21,505 nucleotides of DNA from JANXQG01 sp037147235 (GTDB lineage: Bacteria > Planctomycetota > Planctomycetia > Pirellulales > Thermoguttaceae). Below, piece after piece: positions 8,701-14,744 of the stretch. Both the position numbers and the translations under genes were made by a program. The stretch spans positions 1-21,505 of the forward strand of contig JBAWVO010000090.1 in assembly GCA_037147235.1 (NCBI GenBank), written 5' to 3'. Below the pieces are notes generated by a model, which was not told the DNA's origin, made no database searches, and saw nothing but the letters and a program-made list of their open reading frames with translations. Each line of letters begins with the position of its first letter. The stretch's first letter is position 1.

Positions 8701-9569
8701 TCCGCCTGTCCGATTTGCCCCGCGACCAAGACTCCGCGGATCTGCCGCATCAGTTCGATGGCCTGCTGCCGCCCCGCCATCGACGGACCGACGACATTGG
8801 GACCGGCATGGCGGTTATCGATCTGGCGTGGACCGGCGGGATTGTTTTGTTGTCGCAAGGCGGCAATCCGTTTCAAGAGGACTTCCGGCTTGGCGTCGAA
8901 TGGACCATAGACCGCCTGTTGCTCGACGGCCAAAGCGGCCAACTTGTCGGCCTGGTCCAACTCGCCCCATTGCAACAATGCCTCGGATTGCTCCATGAGC
9001 ATTCGGGCGTAGGTCTTGCGATTTTCTTCCGTGGAGCGTTCCAAGCGGCTGACTTCAACAAACCTGGCGATCGCCGCTTCGACACGCTCTGGGCAGTCTT
9101 CGTTGGGGGCATAGCGAATCTGCTCTTGCCGGGCTTGGACCACCATGTCGCTGGCTCGTCGCACGTCGGTCACGGCCAGTGCCATGCGAGCGGATCGCAA
9201 CAAGGCATCGCTGCCGGCTCGATTGCCGCCGGGGACCATGCCTTGCTGGACCGCGGATCCCGCACCCGCGGAGCGATCGTCCGCCACCGGCAGTTGCGGT
9301 CCGTCCGTGGGAGGAAGCCGCGTTGCGCCGTTGGCATCCGTGCTTTGGGCCGGTATGGCTCCTCGCGCCGCAAAGGGATCGTTGGGCAACACGGGCCGGC
9401 TGGAGCTAAAGCCCGAGAAGATGGAACCCGAGCTTCCTTGCTGCCCCAAAGCGGCACCGCCCAGCAAAGCGACTGCCATACCCTCAGGCAGACCAGCGCT
9501 AGCGAGGCCCGCTGAAATACTCATCGCGATTGCAATCCAGCCGACAAGAATTCGTTGGGTTGTCTTCAA
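5712..9569 (-). CDS. Secretin (type II/III secretion or pilus outer-membrane channel) with long TPR-like N-terminus
   Basis: This 1285-residue protein is predicted to form a multimeric outer-membrane gate. Residues 1-26 look like a Sec signal peptide. About 30-120 is low-complexity linker. About 120-620 is helical with TPR-like repeats and charged coiled-coil stretches. About 688-770 resembles the short N-domain that precedes secretins (RYSCHKRPLSEVLAQLAKVV). About 860-880 is Gly/Pro-rich. About 938-1275 is the secretin core, with VPDGGTVLLGG at 1213-1223, VPILDKVPYLNRLF at 1236-1249 and MMMVTPRIII near the C-terminus. The start codon is TTG: AGGAG lies 7 bases before it and no in-frame ATG near the signal peptide fits better. 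Most secretins have 400-800 residues. No pilus or type II secretion partner is adjacent, so the exact system is unknown. Confidence 0.92.
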   Translation of the reverse strand: MKTTQRILVGWIAIAMSISAGLASAGLPEGMAVALLGGAALGQQGSSGSIFSGFSSSRPVLPNDPFAARGAIPAQSTDANGATRLPPTDGPQLPVADDRSAGAGSAVQQGMVPGGNRAGSDALLRSARMALAVTDVRRASDMVVQARQEQIRYAPNEDCPERVEAAIARFVEVSRLERSTEENRKTYARMLMEQSEALLQWGELDQADKLAALAVEQQAVYGPFDAKPEVLLKRIAALRQQNNPAGPRQIDNRHAGPNVVGPSMAGRQQAIELMRQIRGVLVAGQIGQAESLCRQLDALRIPENAFAPGEDRPGLVFQDVRQAMARNASGVVQAGGFIEPNPGVQSAVYDPSGDRTRNMQIADQQAATIPSPSNQPAVPSGANDATRQSLGLSLFQQGEAALKARNRDRALQLFQQASAYSNDLDPVTAARLQDHLSLLSVPRGASPRSGPSSQPASPVDEAVLAQQALLKQVFADVNHRESDAKKMLEKDPKMALTMLQETRKKVEAAGLESAARDPLLRRLDRSIADTQRYIEQNRSRIELDAKNNSVREGMTRENTVKLQTQQKLAELVDQYNRLNDEQRFEEAEVIAKRALELAPHEMVTQVMVSKSSILIKMDRERRIRDTKADNVANAFIDVDKASDPGTSEPYAFPEAKNWKAITSRRAKRAMELNRRHRSEKEIEIEKKLLTPVRYSCHKRPLSEVLAQLAKVVDVNIHLDDEGLREEGLSPDAPIDLELTSDIQLKSCLTLILEQHHLCYIIKNEVLNITSETKKESHASFYQQVLPVGDLVIPIPNFVASPRMGLAGAFHDAMGNAVGTSSGFGTSPTPMAAVASREGRQNSGVINPAVMANLAPRLPGGAGNQPAGGPGGAGGGSGADFDTLIDLITQTVSPATWEHNGGKGSIASAPTNLSLVVSQTQEVHEQIVDLLEQLRRMQDLQVTIEVRFITLNDNFFERMGVDFDFTIKKNISNPQGAGFTAPQVLPGGLVGPLFTGNNSGTVVSGLQGGPSPATAGIFTQDNSIQMRQGSYALSVPTFGAAAGLTGGANVGFAILSDIEAFFFINAAQGDKRTNVLQAPKVTLFNGQQAFVSDTSQTPFVISVIPVVGDFAAAQQPVIVVLSEGTFMTVQAVVSNDRRFVRLTIVPFFSKIGEVKTFTFQGTDTTTTDTTRNGVVNQATNLFNDNNNKQTTTHSGVTVQLPTFSFVTVTTTVSVPDGGTVLLGGIKRLSEERTEVGVPILDKVPYLNRLFKNVGIGRDTSSLMMMVTPRIIIQEEEEDKMGVGVKP

Positions 9570-9679
9570 AACAATTCTCCTTTTATTTGATGAGCCCTAC
9601 GGCAAATCGAGATACTGCTTGCTAAATCACTCTTCCAACGTTCCGGTTAACCGACTCTCGCGCCTACCCCTACCCGCGT

Positions 9680-9698
9680 TCACATTCATGGGATGTGA
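9680..9698. promoter_or_regulatory. TCACAT-N7-ATGTGA inverted repeat, possible operator
   Basis: Two perfect 6-base half-sites (9680-9685 and 9693-9698) are separated by 7 bases, about 111 bases upstream of the secretin start. The geometry fits a dimeric repressor or activator site, but there is no other support. Confidence 0.25.
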
Positions 9699-9757
9699 GG
9701 TCTTCTGCACGAGCTTTCTGAAAAGTTTGTGCGGACGTAAATGAAGAGGGCGGTTAA

Positions 9758-9994
9758 ATACGTCAAGCAGCGTCAGCGGTCAAGGGCAATTGCCTGGATT
9801 CTATCGAAAAATTCGAGTTGGTGGAGCATTCCACGGAAAGGACTCCCGAATGGCGTGTCGCCACATCCCCCAAAGCGATGTGTGATCGGCAGAATCTGCC
9901 GATTGCGCGCCGGCCCAGTGATGAGCAGTACTTGGTACTCGGGCAGATCAAAACACGGGCCTGGAAAGAAATCTCGGCTCTTCGCCAAGTTTGA
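9758..9994 (+). pseudogene. Possible coding remnant without a good start
   Basis: After a TAA at 9755-9757, a plus-strand frame stays open to the TGA at 9992-9994, 78 codons. Its translation has a protein-like composition (for example SIEKFELVEH, then PSDEQYLVLGQIKTRAWKE). There is no ATG near its beginning and no ribosome binding site; TTG 9818 or GTG 9821 are the only plausible starts, giving 57-58 residues. It could be the tail of a decayed gene, a real small gene with a rare start, or chance. I do not recognise a family. It converges on ftsH with 22 bases between stop codons. Confidence 0.22.
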
Positions 9995-10016
9995 CCACCA
10001 CCGTGTCTCCGGACAT

Positions 10017-11981
10017 TTACTTTCCTTCGGGAGGCACCACCACGACCGGTTGTGCGCCGTTACCGTTAGTCTTGCAGGCAGGGGGGCCGAGGAGCTTCTC
10101 GATGGCCACGTCGTCGAGCGTTTCTTCCACTTCCAAGGCATTGGCCAGGCATACGAGTTCGTCGCGATGCTGCGTGAGCATTTCCGTGGCGCGATCCGAG
10201 GCGGCGTGGAGAATTCGCGACACCTCTTCGTCAATGAGCCGGGCCGTGTGCTCGCTGAAACGCCGCGGCTCGGCAATCTCACGACCCAGAAATGGATGTT
10301 CCTCGCTATCGCGGAACGTCACCGGCCCCAGCCGCTCGCTCATCCCCCAGTGGGTGACCATGCGGCGAGCGAGGTGCGTGGCATGGTTCAAATCGTTCTC
10401 GGCCCCGGCGCTGAATTCGTCGAAGACGAGCTTTTCGGCCGCGCGGCCGCCCATGTCGATCAGCAGGAAGGTCTGGATGCTGCTTTCGCTGATGTTGAGT
10501 CGCTCCTCATCCGGCAGGAAAAGCGTCATGCCCAGCGCGCGACCGCGTGGAATGATCGAGACTTTATGCACGCGGTCGGCCCCGGGCAAGAGCCAGGCCA
10601 GCAGAGTATGGCCCGCTTCGTGATACGCGGTGATCGACTTCTCCTTGCCGGTGAGAATTTCTTCTCGCTTGGCACCCATGAGAACCTTGTCGCGGGCATA
10701 ATCGAAGTCGGACATTTCGACTTCTTCCTTGTCGTGGCAACTGGCCCAAAGCGTGGCCTCGTTGACGAGGTTGCGGATGTCGGCCCCGGTCAGCCCGGCG
10801 GAGCCGGCGGCGAGGCGTGCCAAATCGACGTCGTCGGCCAGAGGGATGCCGCGGGTGTGGACGCCAAAGATTGCCAAACGGCCTTTGTAGGTGGGGCGAT
10901 CAACCGTGATGTGGCGGTCGAAGCGGCCAGGTCGGAGCAAGGCTGGATCGAGAACGTCGGGCCGGTTCGTCGCGGCCATGACGATCACAGCCTCGGTCTG
11001 GGCAAAGCCGTCCATCTCGCTGAGGATCTGGTTGAGCGTCTGCTCGCGTTCGTCGTTTCCACCGCCGACGCCGGTGCCGCGATGCCGGCCGACGGCGTCG
11101 ATCTCATCGATGAAAAGGATGCAAGGCGCGCTTTCTTTGGCCGTGGCGAAAAGATCGCGAACCCGGCTGGCACCCACGCCGACGAACATCTGAATGAACT
11201 CCGAGCCGTTGATACTGTAGAACGGCACGCCCGCCTCGCCCGCCACCGCACGGCCCAGTAAGGTCTTGCCGGTACCCGGCGGGCCCATGAGCAGGATTCC
11301 TTTGGGCACGCGGCCGCCCAGTCGCTGGAACTTTTTCGGATTTTTCAGAAATTCGACGATTTCCTGGAGTTCGGCCTTGACACCTTCCAGCCCGGCCACG
11401 TCCTTGAACGTCACACGGTCTTCGCCCTGTTCATACTTCCGCGCGGGACTCTTGCCGAAGCCGAGAATGCCGCCGCTACCAAAAATCGAGTTCTGCGATC
11501 GTCGCAGCATATAAAAAACCCCCACCACCATCAGCAGTGGCAGGCCGACCATGGAAAACAGGTACAGAAAAGACATGGTATCGGGCGGTGTCGTGACCTT
11601 GTATTTGTCCGACAGCTTGGTGAGAATCAGGTCGTCCAGCTTCGTTGTGTCGGCGATGGCCGGAAGGGTGGTCGTGAATTTTTTGTCCAACGGGCGGTTG
11701 GTCTTGCCGGTGGGGTCCAGAGGAGGATCGGTGAATTCCCCCGTAACCTTCAAGCCCTGAAGGTCGAGGCTGGCAATGTTTTTTAATTCGAGCTGTTGGC
11801 GGAATAACCCGTAATTGATCTCCGGGGTACGATCGAAGACCGGGCCGAGGACCATGAAAAGGATCACGAACACGACGATGGCAACGATAAATCCGGGCGG
11901 GATGCGGCGGGCTGGCGGCGGAATTTTCGCGGGGGGAGTGCTAGGATCGATGGGCGGAGGCGTTTCCGGTGGATTGGACAT
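10017..11981 (-). CDS. ftsH: ATP-dependent zinc metalloprotease FtsH
   Basis: FtsH is a hexameric inner-membrane AAA+ protease that extracts and degrades membrane and regulatory proteins. The 654-residue product shows a Pro-rich N-terminus (1-30), a first membrane helix (31-49), an external domain of about 85 residues and a second helix (about 137-159). The AAA module has Walker A GPPGTGKT at 233-240, pore loop MFVGVGASRVRDLF at 265-278, Walker B LFIDEID at 289-295 and the second region of homology at about 338-356. The peptidase has the zinc motif HEAGH at 454-458, with the third ligand probably D530 (AGAENDL). All key residues are present, so it should be active. The ATG has no clear Shine-Dalgarno sequence. 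Planctomycetes often carry several FtsH paralogues; this may be one of them. Confidence 0.97.
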   Translation of the reverse strand: MSNPPETPPPIDPSTPPAKIPPPARRIPPGFIVAIVVFVILFMVLGPVFDRTPEINYGLFRQQLELKNIASLDLQGLKVTGEFTDPPLDPTGKTNRPLDKKFTTTLPAIADTTKLDDLILTKLSDKYKVTTPPDTMSFLYLFSMVGLPLLMVVGVFYMLRRSQNSIFGSGGILGFGKSPARKYEQGEDRVTFKDVAGLEGVKAELQEIVEFLKNPKKFQRLGGRVPKGILLMGPPGTGKTLLGRAVAGEAGVPFYSINGSEFIQMFVGVGASRVRDLFATAKESAPCILFIDEIDAVGRHRGTGVGGGNDEREQTLNQILSEMDGFAQTEAVIVMAATNRPDVLDPALLRPGRFDRHITVDRPTYKGRLAIFGVHTRGIPLADDVDLARLAAGSAGLTGADIRNLVNEATLWASCHDKEEVEMSDFDYARDKVLMGAKREEILTGKEKSITAYHEAGHTLLAWLLPGADRVHKVSIIPRGRALGMTLFLPDEERLNISESSIQTFLLIDMGGRAAEKLVFDEFSAGAENDLNHATHLARRMVTHWGMSERLGPVTFRDSEEHPFLGREIAEPRRFSEHTARLIDEEVSRILHAASDRATEMLTQHRDELVCLANALEVEETLDDVAIEKLLGPPACKTNGNGAQPVVVVPPEGK

Positions 11982-12082
11982 GTAATAAATTCACAAAATC
12001 GAGGGAAGGTGTCTCGGCAATTGTACGTCATCCCTGGCCACTTTTCGAGGGGCTCCGGTGAAAAGAATCCAATTACACTGCT

Positions 12083-12183
12083 CGCGGTTGAGACTGACAC
12101 TAGCCCGAAGCGCGAGCGAGGTTGCTAAGTCGTTGCCTCGCTTGCGCTTCGGGCTGGTATGGATTGGGACAATCTCAACCGCG
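12083..12183. repeat. Composite inverted-repeat element (MITE-like), complete copy
   Basis: The outer arms 12083-12093 and 12173-12183 are perfect 11-bp inverted repeats (CGCGGTTGAGA). The inner arms 12102-12121 and 12136-12155 pair at 19 of 20 positions around a 14-base loop. The left end, with a few bases of flank (12077-12125), matches 21457-21505 with one mismatch. Two copies about 9.4 kb apart with terminal symmetry fit a small non-autonomous mobile element or REP-type sequence. Confidence 0.8.
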
Positions 12184-12256
12184 GACAGTTTAACGCGAGA
12201 AAAATCCAATTCTAACACTTGACAAACATACAAATTCGTGGATAATTATATGTTTG

Positions 12257-12318
12257 CCACGGCACCACCCTACCTTGATAGGGTTGAGTCCACACCCTAG
12301 GCGATCAGGGTGCCGTGG
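12257..12318. repeat. Nested palindromic intergenic element
   Basis: CCACGGCACC at 12257-12266 is the exact reverse complement of GGTGCCGTGG at 12309-12318. Inside, ACCCTA and TAGGGT form a smaller hairpin around 12267-12284. No T-run follows, so it looks like a dispersed repeat rather than a terminator. Confidence 0.65.
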
Positions 12319-12410
12319 GATCTGGTCCCGGCCGCCGGTTTCGGTAGGAATGGCACGCACCATTCTCGGCTTGGCAGATGGGGACGATATATCCATTGGG
12401 AGTTTTTTTG

Positions 12411-12626
12411 ATGCGGAACGTATTTGAAGCAATTTTGGAGTGTGGCCACGACGAAGACTTTGTTCCCGCCGAGAGTGCGGAGTTTCGACGGAGCGACGCG
12501 CCTGCCGGCTCCAGGGCAAAGATCGACACGTTGGCCGAGCGCATATTGCGGGGTCTTCCCTTATGGCATTCTGATGATCGCGCCGACTACAGTGGCGTGA
12601 GCGGAAGTATCCACCCTCGGGTTTAG
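12411..12626 (+). CDS. Possible small protein, 71 residues, unrecognised
   Basis: An ATG at 12411 is preceded by GGGAG (12398-12402) with 8 bases of spacing, better than the alternative upstream ATG at 12378, which has no such site. The product begins MRNVFEAILECGHDEDF and is acidic and soluble, with a mixed composition, one Cys and no signal peptide or membrane helix. I recognise no family. It converges on the MATE gene and is followed by the palindrome at 12649-12716. An overlapping minus-strand frame of similar length lacks a ribosome binding site. It may be a real small gene or chance. Confidence 0.35.
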   Translation: MRNVFEAILECGHDEDFVPAESAEFRRSDAPAGSRAKIDTLAERILRGLPLWHSDDRADYSGVSGSIHPRV

Positions 12627-12648
12627 TTTTCCGGCTCTTCGACAAGTT

Positions 12649-12716
12649 TGTGGTGCGGGCGCCTCGCCTGCTGGTTCGGCCACGACATCTTGGGCAGGCG
12701 GGATGCCCGCACCACA
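12649..12716. repeat. Long imperfect palindrome between convergent ORFs
   Basis: TGTGGTGCGGGC at 12649-12660 pairs perfectly with GCCCGCACCACA at 12705-12716. Inside, CGCCTGC at 12665-12671 pairs with GCAGGCG at 12694-12700. It lies just past the 3' end of the MATE gene. It has no T-tract on either side, but a stem this long may still protect or end transcripts. Confidence 0.7.
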
Positions 12717-12747
12717 ATTATCCGTAAACCCTGCGGAGAGCCGTTCT

Positions 12748-14229
12748 CTATTCCTCAGCAGTTGCCGCGAGAGTCGTTTCTTGATGACGGCTGTCGAGGT
12801 GCTTCAGTTCAAAGTAAAGGCAAATGCCCGTCAGGATCGATGCCGCCGCATCGGCAAATGGCCAAGCCATCCATACTCCGTCCAGTCCGTGGGTGAAGTA
12901 CTGTGGCAGGATCCAGAGTAAGGGAATAAGGAATGCCTGCCGGGAGAGCATCAGGAACAGCGCCTGACGCGGCTTGCGTGTCGCTTGGAAGTAGGTTGCG
13001 CTAATCACCTGAAAGCCGATCAGCGGTGATAACAGGAAGCATAGCCTCGTGGCGTGAACTCCCAGATTGATCAACTCCGAACGGTCCACGGCCTCTTGGG
13101 CGACGAAGAGCGAAATCACTTGCGCCGGTATCAGGTAGGCAATAGCAAAGCCAACGGTCGTTATCGTCGAAGCATAGAGGATGCCCGTGAGAAGTGCTTG
13201 TTTGACCCGATCGAACCGCTTCGCTCCAAAATTGAATCCGATGGCAGGCTGGGTGCCCTGATTGATGCCAAAAACCGGCATGGCCACGAGCATCATGAAG
13301 CGGTAGACGGATCCCCACACGGCAACCGCCTGATCGCCTCCGAAGCGGTTCAACTGATGGAGCATGACCCCGTACATCATGGCCGAGGCGACCTGCAAAG
13401 CGAACATCGGCGAGCCAATCAAGAGAATTTTGCGGCTAATTTTCCAGTCGAACCGCAAAAAATGCCATCGCAGCCGCAACGTACTCTTGCCGCCAAGAAA
13501 ATAGATCACGACCCATACGGCGGACACGCCTTGAGATATTGCCGTGGCTAACGCCACGCCACAAATCTTCACTTCCTCGATGGTCATTTCTCGCCGCACG
13601 ATTCGGGATATTGCCGCGGCCAACGCCTCACCATGACTTTTCCATGGGAACTTGAAAAGGAACAACCATGCCAGTAAGACATTCAGCAGCACGCCGATGA
13701 GCAGTGTCCACATCGCTGTCCGAGTGTTCCCTTCGGCACGAATCACCGAGTTTAGCCCATAGCCCGTGACCTGAAGCCCCGTGGCGAATATGATGATTCC
13801 CAGGTAGCCGCGGGCGTACGGCAACACTGCGGCCGAAACGTCGAAGAGACGGAGAACGGGATTCAAGGCCAGCAGGCCGGCGATCATGAGAACCAGCGAT
13901 ATGACTGCGGCCAGCATCGCGGCGTTCCCCAGCACCTGCTCGGCTTCTTCCGTCTGCTTCTCTCCCAACTTGATCGAAACCTGAGCAGCCGCACCAAAGC
14001 CGATCAGCATGCCCGTTGCCATGAGAACGAGCATATAGGGCAGCGCAATCGTGACCCCGGCCAAGCCGTCCCTGCCAACCGCTTGCCCGATGAACGCTCC
14101 ATCGATGAAATTGTACACTCCCGCAGTGAGCATTCCGACGACGGCGGGAAGCGAGAGGCGGAGAAGCAACTGGGGAATGGGGGATTCAGCGAGCCTTCGA
14201 GTCCGCTCCAAGGCGGGATTTTTCTGCAT
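12748..14229 (-). CDS. MATE-family multidrug/peptide exporter
   Basis: This is a polytopic inner-membrane transporter of the MATE family (MepA/NorM-like), which exports small molecules in exchange for Na+ or H+. From the ATG at 14229 it has 493 residues, close to the usual 450-480, with about 12 hydrophobic helices in two homologous halves. SLPAVVGMLTAGVYNFIDGA near the N-terminus and GINQGTQPAIGFNFGAKRFD at 321-340 are typical of the family. The frame extends upstream to a TTG, but that adds a Cys/Tyr-rich stretch unlike MATE proteins, so I prefer the ATG; neither has a good ribosome binding site. An unusual hydrophilic segment lies at about 197-222. The gene is third in line after the radical SAM maturase and the Cys-rich peptide, 198 bases downstream, so it may export their product. 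A weak hairpin in the gap leaves room for separate expression. Confidence 0.92.
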   Translation of the reverse strand: MQKNPALERTRRLAESPIPQLLLRLSLPAVVGMLTAGVYNFIDGAFIGQAVGRDGLAGVTIALPYMLVLMATGMLIGFGAAAQVSIKLGEKQTEEAEQVLGNAAMLAAVISLVLMIAGLLALNPVLRLFDVSAAVLPYARGYLGIIIFATGLQVTGYGLNSVIRAEGNTRTAMWTLLIGVLLNVLLAWLFLFKFPWKSHGEALAAAISRIVRREMTIEEVKICGVALATAISQGVSAVWVVIYFLGGKSTLRLRWHFLRFDWKISRKILLIGSPMFALQVASAMMYGVMLHQLNRFGGDQAVAVWGSVYRFMMLVAMPVFGINQGTQPAIGFNFGAKRFDRVKQALLTGILYASTITTVGFAIAYLIPAQVISLFVAQEAVDRSELINLGVHATRLCFLLSPLIGFQVISATYFQATRKPRQALFLMLSRQAFLIPLLWILPQYFTHGLDGVWMAWPFADAAASILTGICLYFELKHLDSRHQETTLAATAEE

Positions 14230-14365
14230 ATCAACTATTCGGGTTGGACGTGATCGATTTAGTCTCCCTAGAGTGTAGCAATTTTGTTCGTAGTGGTAAG
14301 GGCAAAGCCACAACTCCCGAAAAGATGGGGTGTTTGCGTTTCATGGCAGTTTGTCACCCCAGTAC

Positions 14366-14404
14366 AAGACAAAGCAGGCAGAGACCTTGCGATCCCAGCC
14401 TGCT
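14366..14404 (-). terminator. Weak hairpin between the Cys-rich peptide and the MATE gene
   Basis: On the minus strand AGCAGGC (14404-14398) pairs with GCCTGCT (14379-14373) around an 18-base loop, followed by TTGTCTT. It is a poor intrinsic terminator that could attenuate transcription, giving more peptide mRNA than exporter mRNA. Confidence 0.3.
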
Positions 14405-14427
14405 CCGCTTACGCTGGACGACTGATT

Positions 14428-14682
14428 TCATCCGCCGACAAATTGCGGACAACATTTTTGTGCGTAGGGCCCGCAACATTCGCCGGTGGCCTTTTCAACG
14501 GAATAACCCTTCGCGCCGGAGAGCAAGTTGATAGGGACGATCTTCCCTACTTTCGACACCGTTGGGCCAGATCCGGGAACTTTGCAGTGCTCTGCTGCTT
14601 TCGCGGATGCTACAGCGCCGGACAGCGCAATTGCCGCCGATAGCGACAAGCCGGCCACTAGGTGCGTTTTTTTGTTTTTCAT
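14428..14682 (-). CDS. Small secreted Cys-rich peptide, candidate radical SAM substrate (RiPP precursor)
   Basis: The 84-residue product starts MKNKKTH, followed by a hydrophobic core (about 8-26) and an Ala-rich c-region (ASAKAA, about 25-30). This is a clear Sec-type signal peptide, with cleavage predicted near 29-30. The mature part of about 54 residues is Gly/Lys-rich, with five cysteines (33, 69, 70, 77, 78), the last four forming CC-x6-CC (CCGPYAQKCC), and it ends in Gly-Gly. GGAGG lies 7 bases before the ATG, among the best ribosome binding sites in the window. The gene starts 62 bases after the radical SAM/SPASM gene on the same strand. Such pairing is the usual sign of a maturase and its substrate, with possible products being Cys thioether crosslinks or epimerisation. 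Which residues are modified is unknown. It could instead be an unmodified periplasmic Cys peptide. Confidence 0.8.
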   Translation of the reverse strand: MKNKKTHLVAGLSLSAAIALSGAVASAKAAEHCKVPGSGPTVSKVGKIVPINLLSGAKGYSVEKATGECCGPYAQKCCPQFVGG

Positions 14683-14744
14683 TTTTTAACCTCCTTTCCA
14701 TTTTGATTTTGGTTTTCCAAGTTTTGACGGAAATTCATGGGGGG

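Larger units (their letters stand above)
9570..10016. other. Spacer between ftsH and the secretin
   Basis: It contains the upstream region of the secretin on the minus strand, a short inverted repeat at 9680-9698 and a possible plus-strand coding remnant at 9758-9994. No convincing promoter box was found for the secretin, and no T-rich hairpin ends ftsH. Confidence 0.5.
11982..12410. other. Repeat-rich spacer upstream of ftsH
   Basis: No gene is convincing in this stretch. It contains the composite inverted-repeat element 12083-12183 and a second palindromic element 12257-12318. The ftsH promoter must lie here on the minus strand, but I could not pick out a reliable box. Confidence 0.6.

Noticed and set aside
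9741..11261. Long plus-strand ORF of 506 codons
   Set aside because: It runs antisense to ftsH, whose motifs are complete; long antisense frames are expected in GC-rich genes.
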